From positions 1 to 7,402 of the forward strand of contig JAJECR010000051.1 of NCBI GenBank assembly GCA_022821935.1: a stretch of 7,402 bases of DNA. The letters run 5' to 3'. The notes below the pieces were generated by a model that saw only the letters and a program-made list of their open reading frames with translations, ran no database searches and was not told the DNA's origin. Below are positions 1 through 4,901 of this stretch, in pieces. The stretch is from Candidatus Latescibacterota bacterium (GTDB taxonomy: Bacteria; JAAXHH01). The translations under genes and the position numbers were made by a program. The stretch's first letter is position 1. The number at the start of each line of letters is the position of its first letter.

Positions 1-126
1 GATCAGCTCCGCGTCACGCCGGTCACGCCGAGGTACAGCACACCCTCGTGTCGGTAGTGACACAGTTTGAAATCGATTTCAGCGGTCACTGACTATTCCC
101 AGCATTTGGGCCGATGAACTTTCGTC
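1..126. other. Left-edge segment without an identifiable gene
   Basis: No family is recognisable here. Two short open stretches exist. One, on the plus strand, is open from the edge to a TGA at 89-91 and could be the tail of a gene lying to the left. The other, on the minus strand, runs from a GTG at 89 to a TGA at 3-5 (28 codons). Neither is long enough or similar enough to anything I know to be called. The segment lies downstream of the GNAT gene, so it should hold that gene's 3' end signals, but I see no hairpin with a T run. Confidence 0.4.
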
Positions 127-564
127 TCAAGAAGGTCTCTCCAACTGAATGTGAGTCTCAGTCTCTCCCACTTGCTGAAATCCTAACCTTTTGTAGAATG
201 ACAGCGCACGGTCATTTCCATCAATTACCTGCAATCGAAGAGGAAGACTTGATTGCGCCGCCTTCTGAATAAGATGCTCCATTACGCTGTTCCCTATGCC
301 CCTGCCTTGATGTTCTGGAAGAATGAATAGCTGAAAAACCTTTATGGCATCTGGTTTTGTTTCTGCAGAAAGAATCCCAACCTCCTGTCCCTCTGACTGA
401 ATCACCATAAATTCCTGTGACGCAAACCGCGTCCGGTGTAAGGCTCTTTCGTGTTCTTCGTCCCAACCCCTCACCCGCTCCGCGTATTCTCGGAACGCTA
501 GCGCTCGGACGAGGTAGCAAAACTCACAGTCTGCCTCCACAGCCTTCCTGAAACCAATGGTCAT
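127..564 (-). CDS. GNAT family N-acetyltransferase
   Basis: This is an intact 145-residue protein of the Gcn5-related N-acetyltransferase fold, which moves an acetyl group from acetyl-CoA to an amine of a small molecule or protein. The acetyl-CoA pyrophosphate-binding motif A is clear: strand 4 (VFQLFILPEH, about 76-85) is followed by QGRGIG at 86-91. The later motif B region reads NDRALSFYKRLGF at 117-129, with Tyr124 in the place of the usual catalytic or general-acid tyrosine. Length is normal for a single-domain GNAT, so the gene looks complete. The ATG at 562-564 has a GAAGGA Shine-Dalgarno sequence nine bases upstream. The substrate cannot be told from sequence. The remnant at 622-810 belongs to a visibly different GNAT subgroup, so the two are not a recent duplication. 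The gene is less GC-rich than the right side of the window. Confidence 0.9.
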   Translation of the reverse strand: MTIGFRKAVEADCEFCYLVRALAFREYAERVRGWDEEHERALHRTRFASQEFMVIQSEGQEVGILSAETKPDAIKVFQLFILPEHQGRGIGNSVMEHLIQKAAQSSLPLRLQVIDGNDRALSFYKRLGFQQVGETETHIQLERPS

Positions 565-621
565 TTGGCATTATCCTTCATTCGGATGGCCGGTTCTGCT
601 CTATCTTCTTGGTCATATGAA

Positions 622-810
622 TTACAAGCGCATCATCCGTCTTACTTCCTGGCCTTCGGTGACAGAATCCTCCCCGTAGGTCAGGGGTCTGGCATCGGGA
701 AGGTATCCCCTCATGACATACATACGCTGGGCCGCGGCATAACCGGGGTGCAGGCCGATTCCGATACCAACGTTCGAATTTCGTTCACGGACCAATTGCC
801 CGGCGGAGGT
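622..810 (-). pseudogene. C-terminal remnant of a second GNAT acetyltransferase
   Basis: Reading the minus strand from directly behind the GFA stop codon gives 62 open codons ending at a TAA (622-624). At 703-768 the translation contains GIGIGLHPGYAAAQRMY, then VMRGYLPD, and shortly after it PLTYGEDSV. This is the usual C-terminal pattern of one GNAT subgroup (G-x-G-x-G-L, then a Y-G/A-A-A-Q-R-x-Y-x-x-R-G-Y-x-P-D-G stretch), where the tyrosine helix and last strands sit. The N-terminal half and the acetyl-CoA-binding loop are missing, and no start codon with a ribosome site is seen, so it cannot be a working enzyme. The usual end of this subgroup (a D-D-L-V-L-like strand) is replaced by VRRMMRL, so the 3' end may be eroded too. 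It is in the same reading frame as GFA, separated only by that gene's TGA. Family resemblance is from memory; the truncation is seen directly. Confidence 0.72.
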
Positions 811-1281
811 TCAGATAGCTTTCCTCAGTGCGTTATCGAGGCGCTCCAGACTCTCTCGAGGCCACGTCTCGCTACGGTCGTATCCTTTTACAAACTGCGG
901 AACATGAGCCGGCAGCTCAATCCAGGCGTGCTTTTCTTTGGTCCAAATGTGTGCGTTGATCTCAAGCACCCTCATATCGTCCAGTGTTCGCGAACTCAGT
1001 AGCGCGGTGGCCGGATGATTCGAAGCAGTCCTGTAGATAACATCTCCGCAGGACCCGCAGATAAACGTCGTTCGGTTTGCATCAGAAGGCTTCGGAACAA
1101 TCACCCCATGATCTGATGTGATATCGCTTTCCAAAACAATAGTCGTAATCCCGAAGGCGGATCCGGACGCCTTCTGACAGTCGAGACAGTGACACGCATG
1201 CACAAAAAGTGGCGGGTTCAGAAGTCTGTATCGTACCTCTCCGCAGCTACAGCCCCCAGAGAGTTGGCGGTTCTTACGCAC
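811..1281 (-). CDS. GFA family (CENP-V/GFA domain) zinc protein
   Basis: This protein of about 156 residues has the GFA fold, named after glutathione-dependent formaldehyde-activating enzyme. Most family members have no proven substrate, so the formaldehyde-glutathione role should not be assumed. All seven zinc-binding cysteines expected for the fold are present, counted from the GTG start: C11 and C13 (GGCSCGEVRY), C30, C32 and C35 (CHCLDCQKASGSAF), and C75 and C78 (CGSCG). The typical TLDD motif follows near residue 99. The open frame extends to a TTG at 1291-1293, but GGAG lies six bases before the GTG at 1279-1281 and nothing suitable precedes the TTG, so I use the GTG. One copy of the 36-base repeat lies inside the gene (997-1032), coding for TASNHPATALL. 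The spacing from the last CxxC to TLDD is normal, so this copy looks native rather than inserted. Confidence 0.85.
   Translation of the reverse strand: MRKNRQLSGGCSCGEVRYRLLNPPLFVHACHCLDCQKASGSAFGITTIVLESDITSDHGVIVPKPSDANRTTFICGSCGDVIYRTASNHPATALLSSRTLDDMRVLEINAHIWTKEKHAWIELPAHVPQFVKGYDRSETWPRESLERLDNALRKAI
997..1032. repeat. Copy 1 of a 36-base direct repeat (within GFA gene)
   Basis: The sequence starting CAGTAGCGCGGTGGCCGG recurs in the same orientation at 3959-3994 with 34 of 36 bases identical; the differences are C/G at 1021/3983 and T/A at 1029/3991. Identity is unbroken for the first 24 bases. The copies are 2962 bases apart. Here the sequence is an ordinary part of the GFA reading frame. 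Confidence 0.85.
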
Positions 1282-1292
1282 CTGTTTCTCCA

Positions 1293-1412
1293 AGTACGGC
1301 GAGTGATTCCGGTGTGTCAGGATGGATGATGATAGCGCGGACGAGAGCTTTGGCGAGAAGGCCGGGAGAGACGAGGGAGGCTCACTTCAACTTCCATCCC
1401 GACCGCGGGTGA
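1293..1412 (+). pseudogene. Possible plus-strand gene remnant ending in NFHPDRG
   Basis: About 40 open codons on the plus strand, beginning just beyond the GFA start and ending at a TGA (1410-1412), read like protein: GWMMIARTRALARRPGETRE, then AHFNFHPDRG. The NFHPDR block (1389-1406) resembles, from memory, a conserved block of DUF3626-type proteins, which are far longer; nothing further of such a protein follows. There is no ribosome site, and the frame's upstream part is antisense to GFA. The alternative is chance open sequence in the region that carries GFA's own promoter. The family suggestion is weak. Confidence 0.2.
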
Positions 1413-1487
1413 CTGATAATCCTCAGGATTCGATACTAAAACTAGACGACAACTGAAGGGCCCTGTCTTGATTGCTTCTATGCAGGC

Positions 1488-1931
1488 TTATGCCTGGCCT
1501 CGTTTCGATTCCGAGACAACGTCATCGAGAAACGGTGGAGGACTTTGCTTCGGCGTGCCAAGCGTGCCAGCCTCCTGTTCCCTGCTGATCCACTCCCTGT
1601 AAGCCTGGTCTCTTTCTCTCCGGCCCTCCGCACGACCCTCCTCGCGGCCTTCCTCGCGACCCTCCTCCCTGTGTCGTCGTTTTATGGATTCGTAGAGCCA
1701 TCCCATGAAATCCACTCCTTCCATAATCGTAAACGTGGCGAATAATGATGATCCGCCGACCTTGATAATGTAATCGAAGACAAGCTCAATTGAAAGCGCG
1801 TAAACCCCGAATTTCCAGAATACGGCATGGCTTGCTACCGTGATGACCAGAAAGACGACGGTAAACCACCATCGAGTGTTTTCGGGTACGCCCCAGACAG
1901 CGACCCGGTTTTGACTTTGGTATTCGTCCAT
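1488..1931 (-). CDS. Small membrane protein with charged EEGR tandem repeat
   Basis: I do not recognise a named family. The 147-residue product has a short polar N-terminus, a first hydrophobic helix at about 21-38 (WWFTVVFLVITVASHAVF), a second hydrophobic stretch at about 44-70, and then a strongly charged cytoplasmic-type tail. From residue 89 the tail holds four repeats of the pattern E/A-E-G-R, followed by an arginine/glutamate-rich stretch likely to form a helix or coiled coil, and a proline-containing end (QSPPPFLDD). Two helices plus a charged tail suggest an inner-membrane protein with both ends in the cytoplasm; this is inference. The ATG at 1929-1931 overlaps the TAA of a 65-codon open frame upstream (TAATG). 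The nearest GAGGA lies 14 bases before the ATG, which is distant. Tails of this repeat type occur in otherwise unrelated proteins, so the repeat is no guide to function. Confidence 0.6.
   Translation of the reverse strand: MDEYQSQNRVAVWGVPENTRWWFTVVFLVITVASHAVFWKFGVYALSIELVFDYIIKVGGSSLFATFTIMEGVDFMGWLYESIKRRHREEGREEGREEGRAEGRRERDQAYREWISREQEAGTLGTPKQSPPPFLDDVVSESKRGQA
1620..1667 (-). repeat. Four tandem 12-base units coding for (E/A)EGR
   Basis: Read on the minus strand, the units are GAGGAGGGTCGC, GAGGAAGGCCGC, GAGGAGGGTCGT and GCGGAGGGCCGG. Unit length is a multiple of three, so gain or loss of a unit keeps the frame. Most differences are at third codon positions; the last unit also changes E to A. 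Confidence 0.85.
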
Positions 1932-2350
1932 TACAGTTGTCGCGTTCCTCGGCTTGCTCCTGACATGATGTATGAATCAATCGCATGATCCCCGACCTGA
2001 TCGTGGTTTGACGCATAATACGGGGAGATCAAGCGCAGTAGGCCCCAGATATCAAACGCATACACGACCCGAAAATGGCCTATCAGTATAAGTCGACTTT
2101 TCGAGTTGAATCTAGGAATCTGCGCCACACTTGCGATGTTCCGTTGCCAATCCTACGCTCTGATTCCACACGCCTCATCCGTCAGAACGTCGTAACGATG
2201 CACGTACTTCACGCCGTCGATCACGAGCCGGCAGGGCGATATTCGAGGGAGGAGGTTCATGCGCCGCAAAATGCGTTGCTCAAAGGACCGGGCGACTGAA
2301 GCCACACAGGCCATGACGCCATATTATGGGCGCACTGCCCGTGTAGGATT
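1932..2350. other. Gap of about 420 bases without a recognised gene
   Basis: Two minus-strand open frames occupy most of this gap. The frame at 2153-2314 has an ATG and 53 codons and contains RLVIDGVKYVHRYDVLTDEA, which looks protein-like but matches no family I know. The frame at 1931-2128 has a GTG and 65 codons, and its TAA overlaps the ATG of the membrane-protein gene. Neither has a good ribosome site, and a plus-strand frame at 2075-2299 overlaps both. A weak hairpin (GGGC/GCCC arms, 2328-2340) lies just beyond the TIM-barrel gene's stop. The gap may be decayed coding sequence plus the leader of the membrane-protein gene. Confidence 0.5.
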
Positions 2351-3160
2351 TCACAATCCCTCGGCATTCTCACCAAAAACCAGAGGGTAGAGCCTCTCAG
2401 CTTGCCTGCAGGCTTGTCGCAGAAATTCAACTTGGTCCTTGAAACCAGAGAAATCCATTAACACTTCTAGGCTTACGGGTCCTGCGTATGCGGAACGACG
2501 GATTTTCTCACAGAGTTTCTCCCAGTCTATGAACCCTTCGCCAGGAACGACGTGGTCAACATGATCCCTGATCCGATCGGACAAATGAAGGGCCAGAAGT
2601 CTGGCTCCCAAGACATCAAGCAAAGTAAAAGGTTTCGGACCACCTATCTGGTCGTGCGAGGAGTCGTAGCAGAAACCAAAATGTTCACTGGGTAAACGCT
2701 CAAGTGCGGAACGGACAAGATCCGTCGCTGGACCCGGGAGGACGTTTTCAAGAGCATATCTCACCCCGGTGTCTTCGGCAACTGGCAACAAGGCCTCACA
2801 CGTATTCAGTGCCACTTCCAGGCGTTCGTCAAACTCGCTGGGATAGAAATCAAACGAACTCGCGTGGACGACGATAACCGGTACGTCGAGAAAAGCGGCG
2901 GCCTCGGCGGTAGCGGTAAGGCTGGAATGGGCTCCCGGCAGATCAAGCCGAGTGCCGTGAATCGAGTCCATTCGCAGGTTGGCGTCGTGCAGAAGCTGGA
3001 GAAGACTACCTCTTCTCGATACGCTCAGATAGCTGGAGTGAGGCTCTTTAGCACCCAGGGACACGTGTGTGAATCCAGCAGAGGAGATCAAAGGGAACAG
3101 ATCTTCAAGCGATCGCTCGTAGGAAAAGCAAGTTGAAATAGACGTCTGTTTCTGGTTCAA
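2351..3160 (-). CDS. TIM-barrel sugar isomerase/epimerase-like protein (AP endonuclease 2 superfamily)
   Basis: This 269-residue protein has the xylose-isomerase-like TIM-barrel fold shared by sugar phosphate isomerases/epimerases and endonuclease IV, at the usual family length. Likely metal ligands and active-site residues appear in the expected order along the barrel strands: H68 (IHGT), H99 (VVHAS), E138 (YALENV), D166 and H169 (FCYDSSHD), H192 and D195 (LHLSD), H203 in HVVPGEGFIDW, and E232 (VSLEV). The H-x-x-P-G-E-G-x-I-D-W block is typical of the sugar isomerase/epimerase group. The start is a TTG at 3158-3160: AGGGAGG lies seven bases upstream, and no ATG fits. It lies 107 bases downstream of the kinase-like gene on the same strand, so the two may share a transcript unless the hairpin at 3217-3235 ends it. 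Substrate is unknown; candidates are keto-sugars, inositols or their phosphates. Confidence 0.85.
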   Translation of the reverse strand: MNQKQTSISTCFSYERSLEDLFPLISSAGFTHVSLGAKEPHSSYLSVSRRGSLLQLLHDANLRMDSIHGTRLDLPGAHSSLTATAEAAAFLDVPVIVVHASSFDFYPSEFDERLEVALNTCEALLPVAEDTGVRYALENVLPGPATDLVRSALERLPSEHFGFCYDSSHDQIGGPKPFTLLDVLGARLLALHLSDRIRDHVDHVVPGEGFIDWEKLCEKIRRSAYAGPVSLEVLMDFSGFKDQVEFLRQACRQAERLYPLVFGENAEGL

Positions 3161-3167
3161 CTGCTAA

Positions 3168-3174
3168 CCTCCCT
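3168..3174 (-). promoter_or_regulatory. Strong ribosome binding site that fixes a TTG start
   Basis: The minus strand reads AGGGAGG, then seven bases, then the TTG of the TIM-barrel gene. The strength of this site is the reason for accepting a rare TTG start. Confidence 0.65.
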
Positions 3175-3216
3175 CGCAGGCATCTTGAACCAGCCAACCT
3201 TCTGCGTAACGAACTC

Positions 3217-3235
3217 GCGGGTGGTAGTAACCCGC
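3217..3235 (-). terminator. Possible hairpin behind the kinase-like gene
   Basis: Arms GCGGGT (3217-3222) and ACCCGC (3230-3235) pair perfectly around a seven-base loop, between the kinase-like stop and the TIM-barrel ribosome site. On the minus strand it is followed by GAGTTCGTTACG rather than a clean T run, so termination would be weak. It may instead dampen or separate expression of the two genes. Confidence 0.3.
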
Positions 3236-3267
3236 CACGGCAGGTTTTGTCTGGCGCGTGCACAGGG

Positions 3268-3837
3268 CTACGGTTTCATCACCGAAACGACTCTATTCCG
3301 GACCTCGCTCTTCAAGTCGTCCAGACTGCGGCACCCGTCCAGAATCAGATCACTCGTGCGCTTGTCTTTGTACGTTTCCAGATACGGGTGTCGAGCCTTC
3401 GCAAGATAGTGAGTCAATTCGCTCCGTAGATGATCCAGTGCCGCTTCCGGGGACTTCCGGCTCGTTCCGGAATAGTCTCTCAAGATCCGACGCGCCATGG
3501 CTACGTCAAGTGGCGTATCGATGAATACGGCGAGATGAATGACGTCGGCGAACCGGGGATGGCGGCGTCCAAACGGATAATCAAGTATGATCTGTCTTGC
3601 CGTTCCTTTCCGGATCTCTTCGTCGACCGCCTTTCTCATCCCGGGGCAGTCGAATTCCGTTACGTCGGCACCCCGGCGGCTCCATTCATAGAAATCCTCC
3701 GGATAGACGTTGGAGCCATCAAAGTCGTCGAAGCAGAACAGTGCCGACTTTGGCAGAGAGCGATGCAGGGCCGTCGCCAGGGCGGTTTTCCCGCCTCCCG
3801 AAACCGAGTTTATCGAGACAACAAAGGGCCAGTTCAT
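3268..3837 (-). CDS. P-loop NTPase, uridine-kinase-like
   Basis: This 189-residue soluble protein has the P-loop kinase fold. The phosphate-binding loop is SVSGGGKT at 11-18, following a hydrophobic first strand (WPFVVSIN). The first glycine of the classic GxxxxGK[ST] pattern is replaced by serine, as in several uridine kinase-like proteins with an AVSGGGKT-type loop. CFDDFDGSN near 35-43 supplies the acidic residues after strand 2, where nucleoside and sugar kinases bind substrate or Mg2+. ILDYPFG near 84-90 and VFIDTPLDVAMARRILRD near 104-121 fit the Walker B strand and lid regions. Size and layout suggest a small-molecule kinase, possibly acting on a nucleoside or sugar; the substrate is not determinable. 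The ATG at 3835-3837 has AGAGGT six bases upstream. The TIM-barrel gene follows 107 bases downstream on the same strand. A long plus-strand open frame over this gene is its antisense shadow. Confidence 0.75.
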   Translation of the reverse strand: MNWPFVVSINSVSGGGKTALATALHRSLPKSALFCFDDFDGSNVYPEDFYEWSRRGADVTEFDCPGMRKAVDEEIRKGTARQIILDYPFGRRHPRFADVIHLAVFIDTPLDVAMARRILRDYSGTSRKSPEAALDHLRSELTHYLAKARHPYLETYKDKRTSDLILDGCRSLDDLKSEVRNRVVSVMKP

Positions 3838-3864
3838 TTCGCGACCTCTAAACCAGGTCGGGTT

Positions 3865-3892
3865 ATCGTAAGCATGTCATTTCGGAAAACAA
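3865..3892 (-). promoter_or_regulatory. Weak sigma-70-like promoter for the kinase-like gene
   Basis: On the minus strand TTGTTT (3887-3892) and TACGAT (3865-3870) are 16 bases apart, matching three of six and four of six consensus bases. Placement about 30 bases before the ATG is sensible, but such matches also arise by chance. Confidence 0.2.
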
Positions 3893-3958
3893 AGCGGCTA
3901 TCTGATAAATGGAGGAGAAACAGAGCCCGTTCATATCTAATCTAAACGCAGGCGGCCG

Positions 3959-3994
3959 CAGTAGCGCGGTGGCCGGATGATTGGAAGCAGACCT
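3959..3994. repeat. Copy 2 of the 36-base direct repeat (next to HIT stop)
   Basis: This matches 997-1032 at 34 of 36 positions. Read on the minus strand it would encode SASNHPATALL, so it is a detached fragment of a GFA-type gene: one difference (TCG to TCC) is silent and the other (ACT to TCT) changes T to S. Similarity stops on both sides. It overlaps the HIT stop codon by two bases and lies where GC content changes. The arms CGGCC and GGCCG around its left edge could form a small hairpin, without a T run. Confidence 0.85.
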
Positions 3995-4340
3995 ATTCCG
4001 GCCAGTGCGCACCAGCTCCCGGACCGATAACGTGCCAGTGCATGTGGGGAGTCACGCCGGGGGCCGCCGCATTGGCCCTTACGTAGAACCCCGTGCCATC
4101 CAGAAGGCCGAGAGAAGCCGCGGTGCTCCGGATTGCCTGCATCATTGAAGAGAGAAGAGCCCCATCCAGAACGGCCTCATCCAGAAGTCCCGCAACGTGC
4201 GCTTTCGGTATCACGACCACGTGGACCTGGGCCACGGGTCTCGGATGGTGGAACGCCAGGACCAGATCGTCCTCGTACACGCGCTCCACGTCAATCTTTC
4301 CGGAAAGAACGTCCTCACAGTACCAATCACGCCGCGCCAC
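3993..4340 (-). CDS. HIT family protein (histidine triad hydrolase/transferase)
   Basis: This small cytosolic protein has the histidine triad fold, whose members cleave or transfer nucleotidyl groups, typically from adenosine phosphoramidates (HINT-like) or dinucleoside polyphosphates. The signature H-x-H-x-H-x-x is complete as HMHWHVI at residues 99-105, whose middle histidine is the usual nucleophile. The conserved core HHPRPVAQVHVVVIPKAHV also fits the family. The N-terminal zinc-type CxxC of many HIT proteins is absent; only one cysteine (in YCEDVLSGKI) is kept. Length (115 residues) is normal for HINT-like proteins. An ATG at 4344-4346 has AGGAG directly abutting it, too close to serve; the GTG at 4338-4340, two codons on, sits six bases after AGGAG and is preferred. 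The gene is GC-rich and divergent from the TfoX-domain gene. The exact nucleotide substrate is unknown. Confidence 0.88.
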   Translation of the reverse strand: MARRDWYCEDVLSGKIDVERVYEDDLVLAFHHPRPVAQVHVVVIPKAHVAGLLDEAVLDGALLSSMMQAIRSTAASLGLLDGTGFYVRANAAAPGVTPHMHWHVIGPGAGAHWPE

Positions 4341-4480
4341 GGGCATCTCCTTTATGAGTACTGGATCTTGCGCCGCCTATCCAACAGACATAGACACCGG
4401 GTCCATCTTCAACATTCAAATCTGTAGTCGATACTTCAGTGACACGTTCCGGTCCACGCTCGTGCCTGAGTAGATTCTTC

Positions 4481-4492
4481 TTGTATATACAA
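4481..4492. promoter_or_regulatory. Perfect 12-base palindrome in an AT-rich promoter region
   Basis: TTGTATATACAA is a perfect palindrome lying in the AT-rich stretch 4470-4510, between the divergent HIT and TfoX-domain genes. TATACA and TACAAT within or just beyond it could serve as a plus-strand -10 element, about 55 bases before the TfoX-domain start. No good -35 is seen at the matching distance (TGCCTG at 4463-4468). It could be an operator, or simply AT-rich promoter DNA. Confidence 0.3.
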
Positions 4493-4547
4493 TGTATCTA
4501 CATAAAAATGCACTTGCTATCATCGAAGACGGAAAGTGGAGGTCAGG

Positions 4548-4874
4548 ATGAGCAATGACGTGTTAGCCGATCGGATTCGTTCCATTCTTTCAAACCGCAA
4601 CGGATACTCCGAGCGAAACATGTTCGGCGGCGTCTGTTTCATGATCAACGGCAATATGTGTGTGGGGACCTGGAAAGAATCGATCATCGTGCGGCTGGAC
4701 CGTATGCAGCACGACGAGACGCTGGCCGAACCGCACACGAAACCTGCCGACATCGCGGGACGGACCATGAAGGGATGGGCGCTGGTGGAACCACCGGGCA
4801 TCGCATCAGCGCAAGACCTGCAGGACTGGGTGGACCGTGCCGCGGCCTACGCCGCATCCCTGCCGGCCAAGTGA
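4548..4874 (+). CDS. TfoX N-terminal domain protein
   Basis: This 108-residue protein consists of a single TfoX N-terminal domain. The hallmark MFGGVCFMINGNMCVG is at 25-40, and MKGWALV at 74-80 matches the second conserved part of the domain. In gamma-proteobacteria the longer TfoX/Sxy protein activates competence genes with CRP, using additional C-terminal sequence. Stand-alone N-terminal-domain proteins like this one are common in many phyla and have no established role, so a competence function should not be inferred. GGAGG (4538-4542) lies five bases before the ATG at 4548, making it the start in preference to the in-frame GTG at 4536. It is the only confident plus-strand gene, divergent from HIT and convergent with dnaE2, with 27 bases between the two stop codons. 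No shared terminator hairpin is visible in that gap. Confidence 0.87.
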   Translation: MSNDVLADRIRSILSNRNGYSERNMFGGVCFMINGNMCVGTWKESIIVRLDRMQHDETLAEPHTKPADIAGRTMKGWALVEPPGIASAQDLQDWVDRAAAYAASLPAK

Positions 4875-4901
4875 AAGTACCGATAGCGGCTGATTGCAAG
4901 A

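Noticed and set aside
3..91. Minus-strand 28-codon GTG frame, loosely like the first strand of a crotonase-type protein
   Set aside because: Resemblance is only to a short N-terminal pattern and the frame stops at once; a frameshift would have to be assumed at the window edge.
565..1002. Plus-strand open frame of 145 codons starting at a TTG
   Set aside because: It lies antisense to the GNAT remnant and to the GFA 3' end, both of which show family motifs on the minus strand; it has no recognisable motif itself.
1483..1496. Hairpin CAGGC-TTAT-GCCTG over the membrane-protein stop codon as a terminator
   Set aside because: Only five base pairs, it overlaps the stop codon, and no T run follows on the minus strand.
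3430..3945. Plus-strand open frame of 171 codons
   Set aside because: It is the antisense shadow of the P-loop kinase-like gene, which has a ribosome site and a P-loop.
4407..4480. Minus-strand stretch reading IYSGTSVDRNVSLKYRLQI then stop, resembling an outer-membrane beta-strand end
   Set aside because: It is too short, has no supporting upstream sequence in that frame, and lies in the HIT/TfoX-domain promoter region; probably chance.
1..4500. Integron-like cassette array (GNAT, GFA and small genes in one direction)
   Set aside because: I found no spaced attC-type sites between the genes and no integrase; the 36-base repeat is GFA coding sequence, not an attC site.
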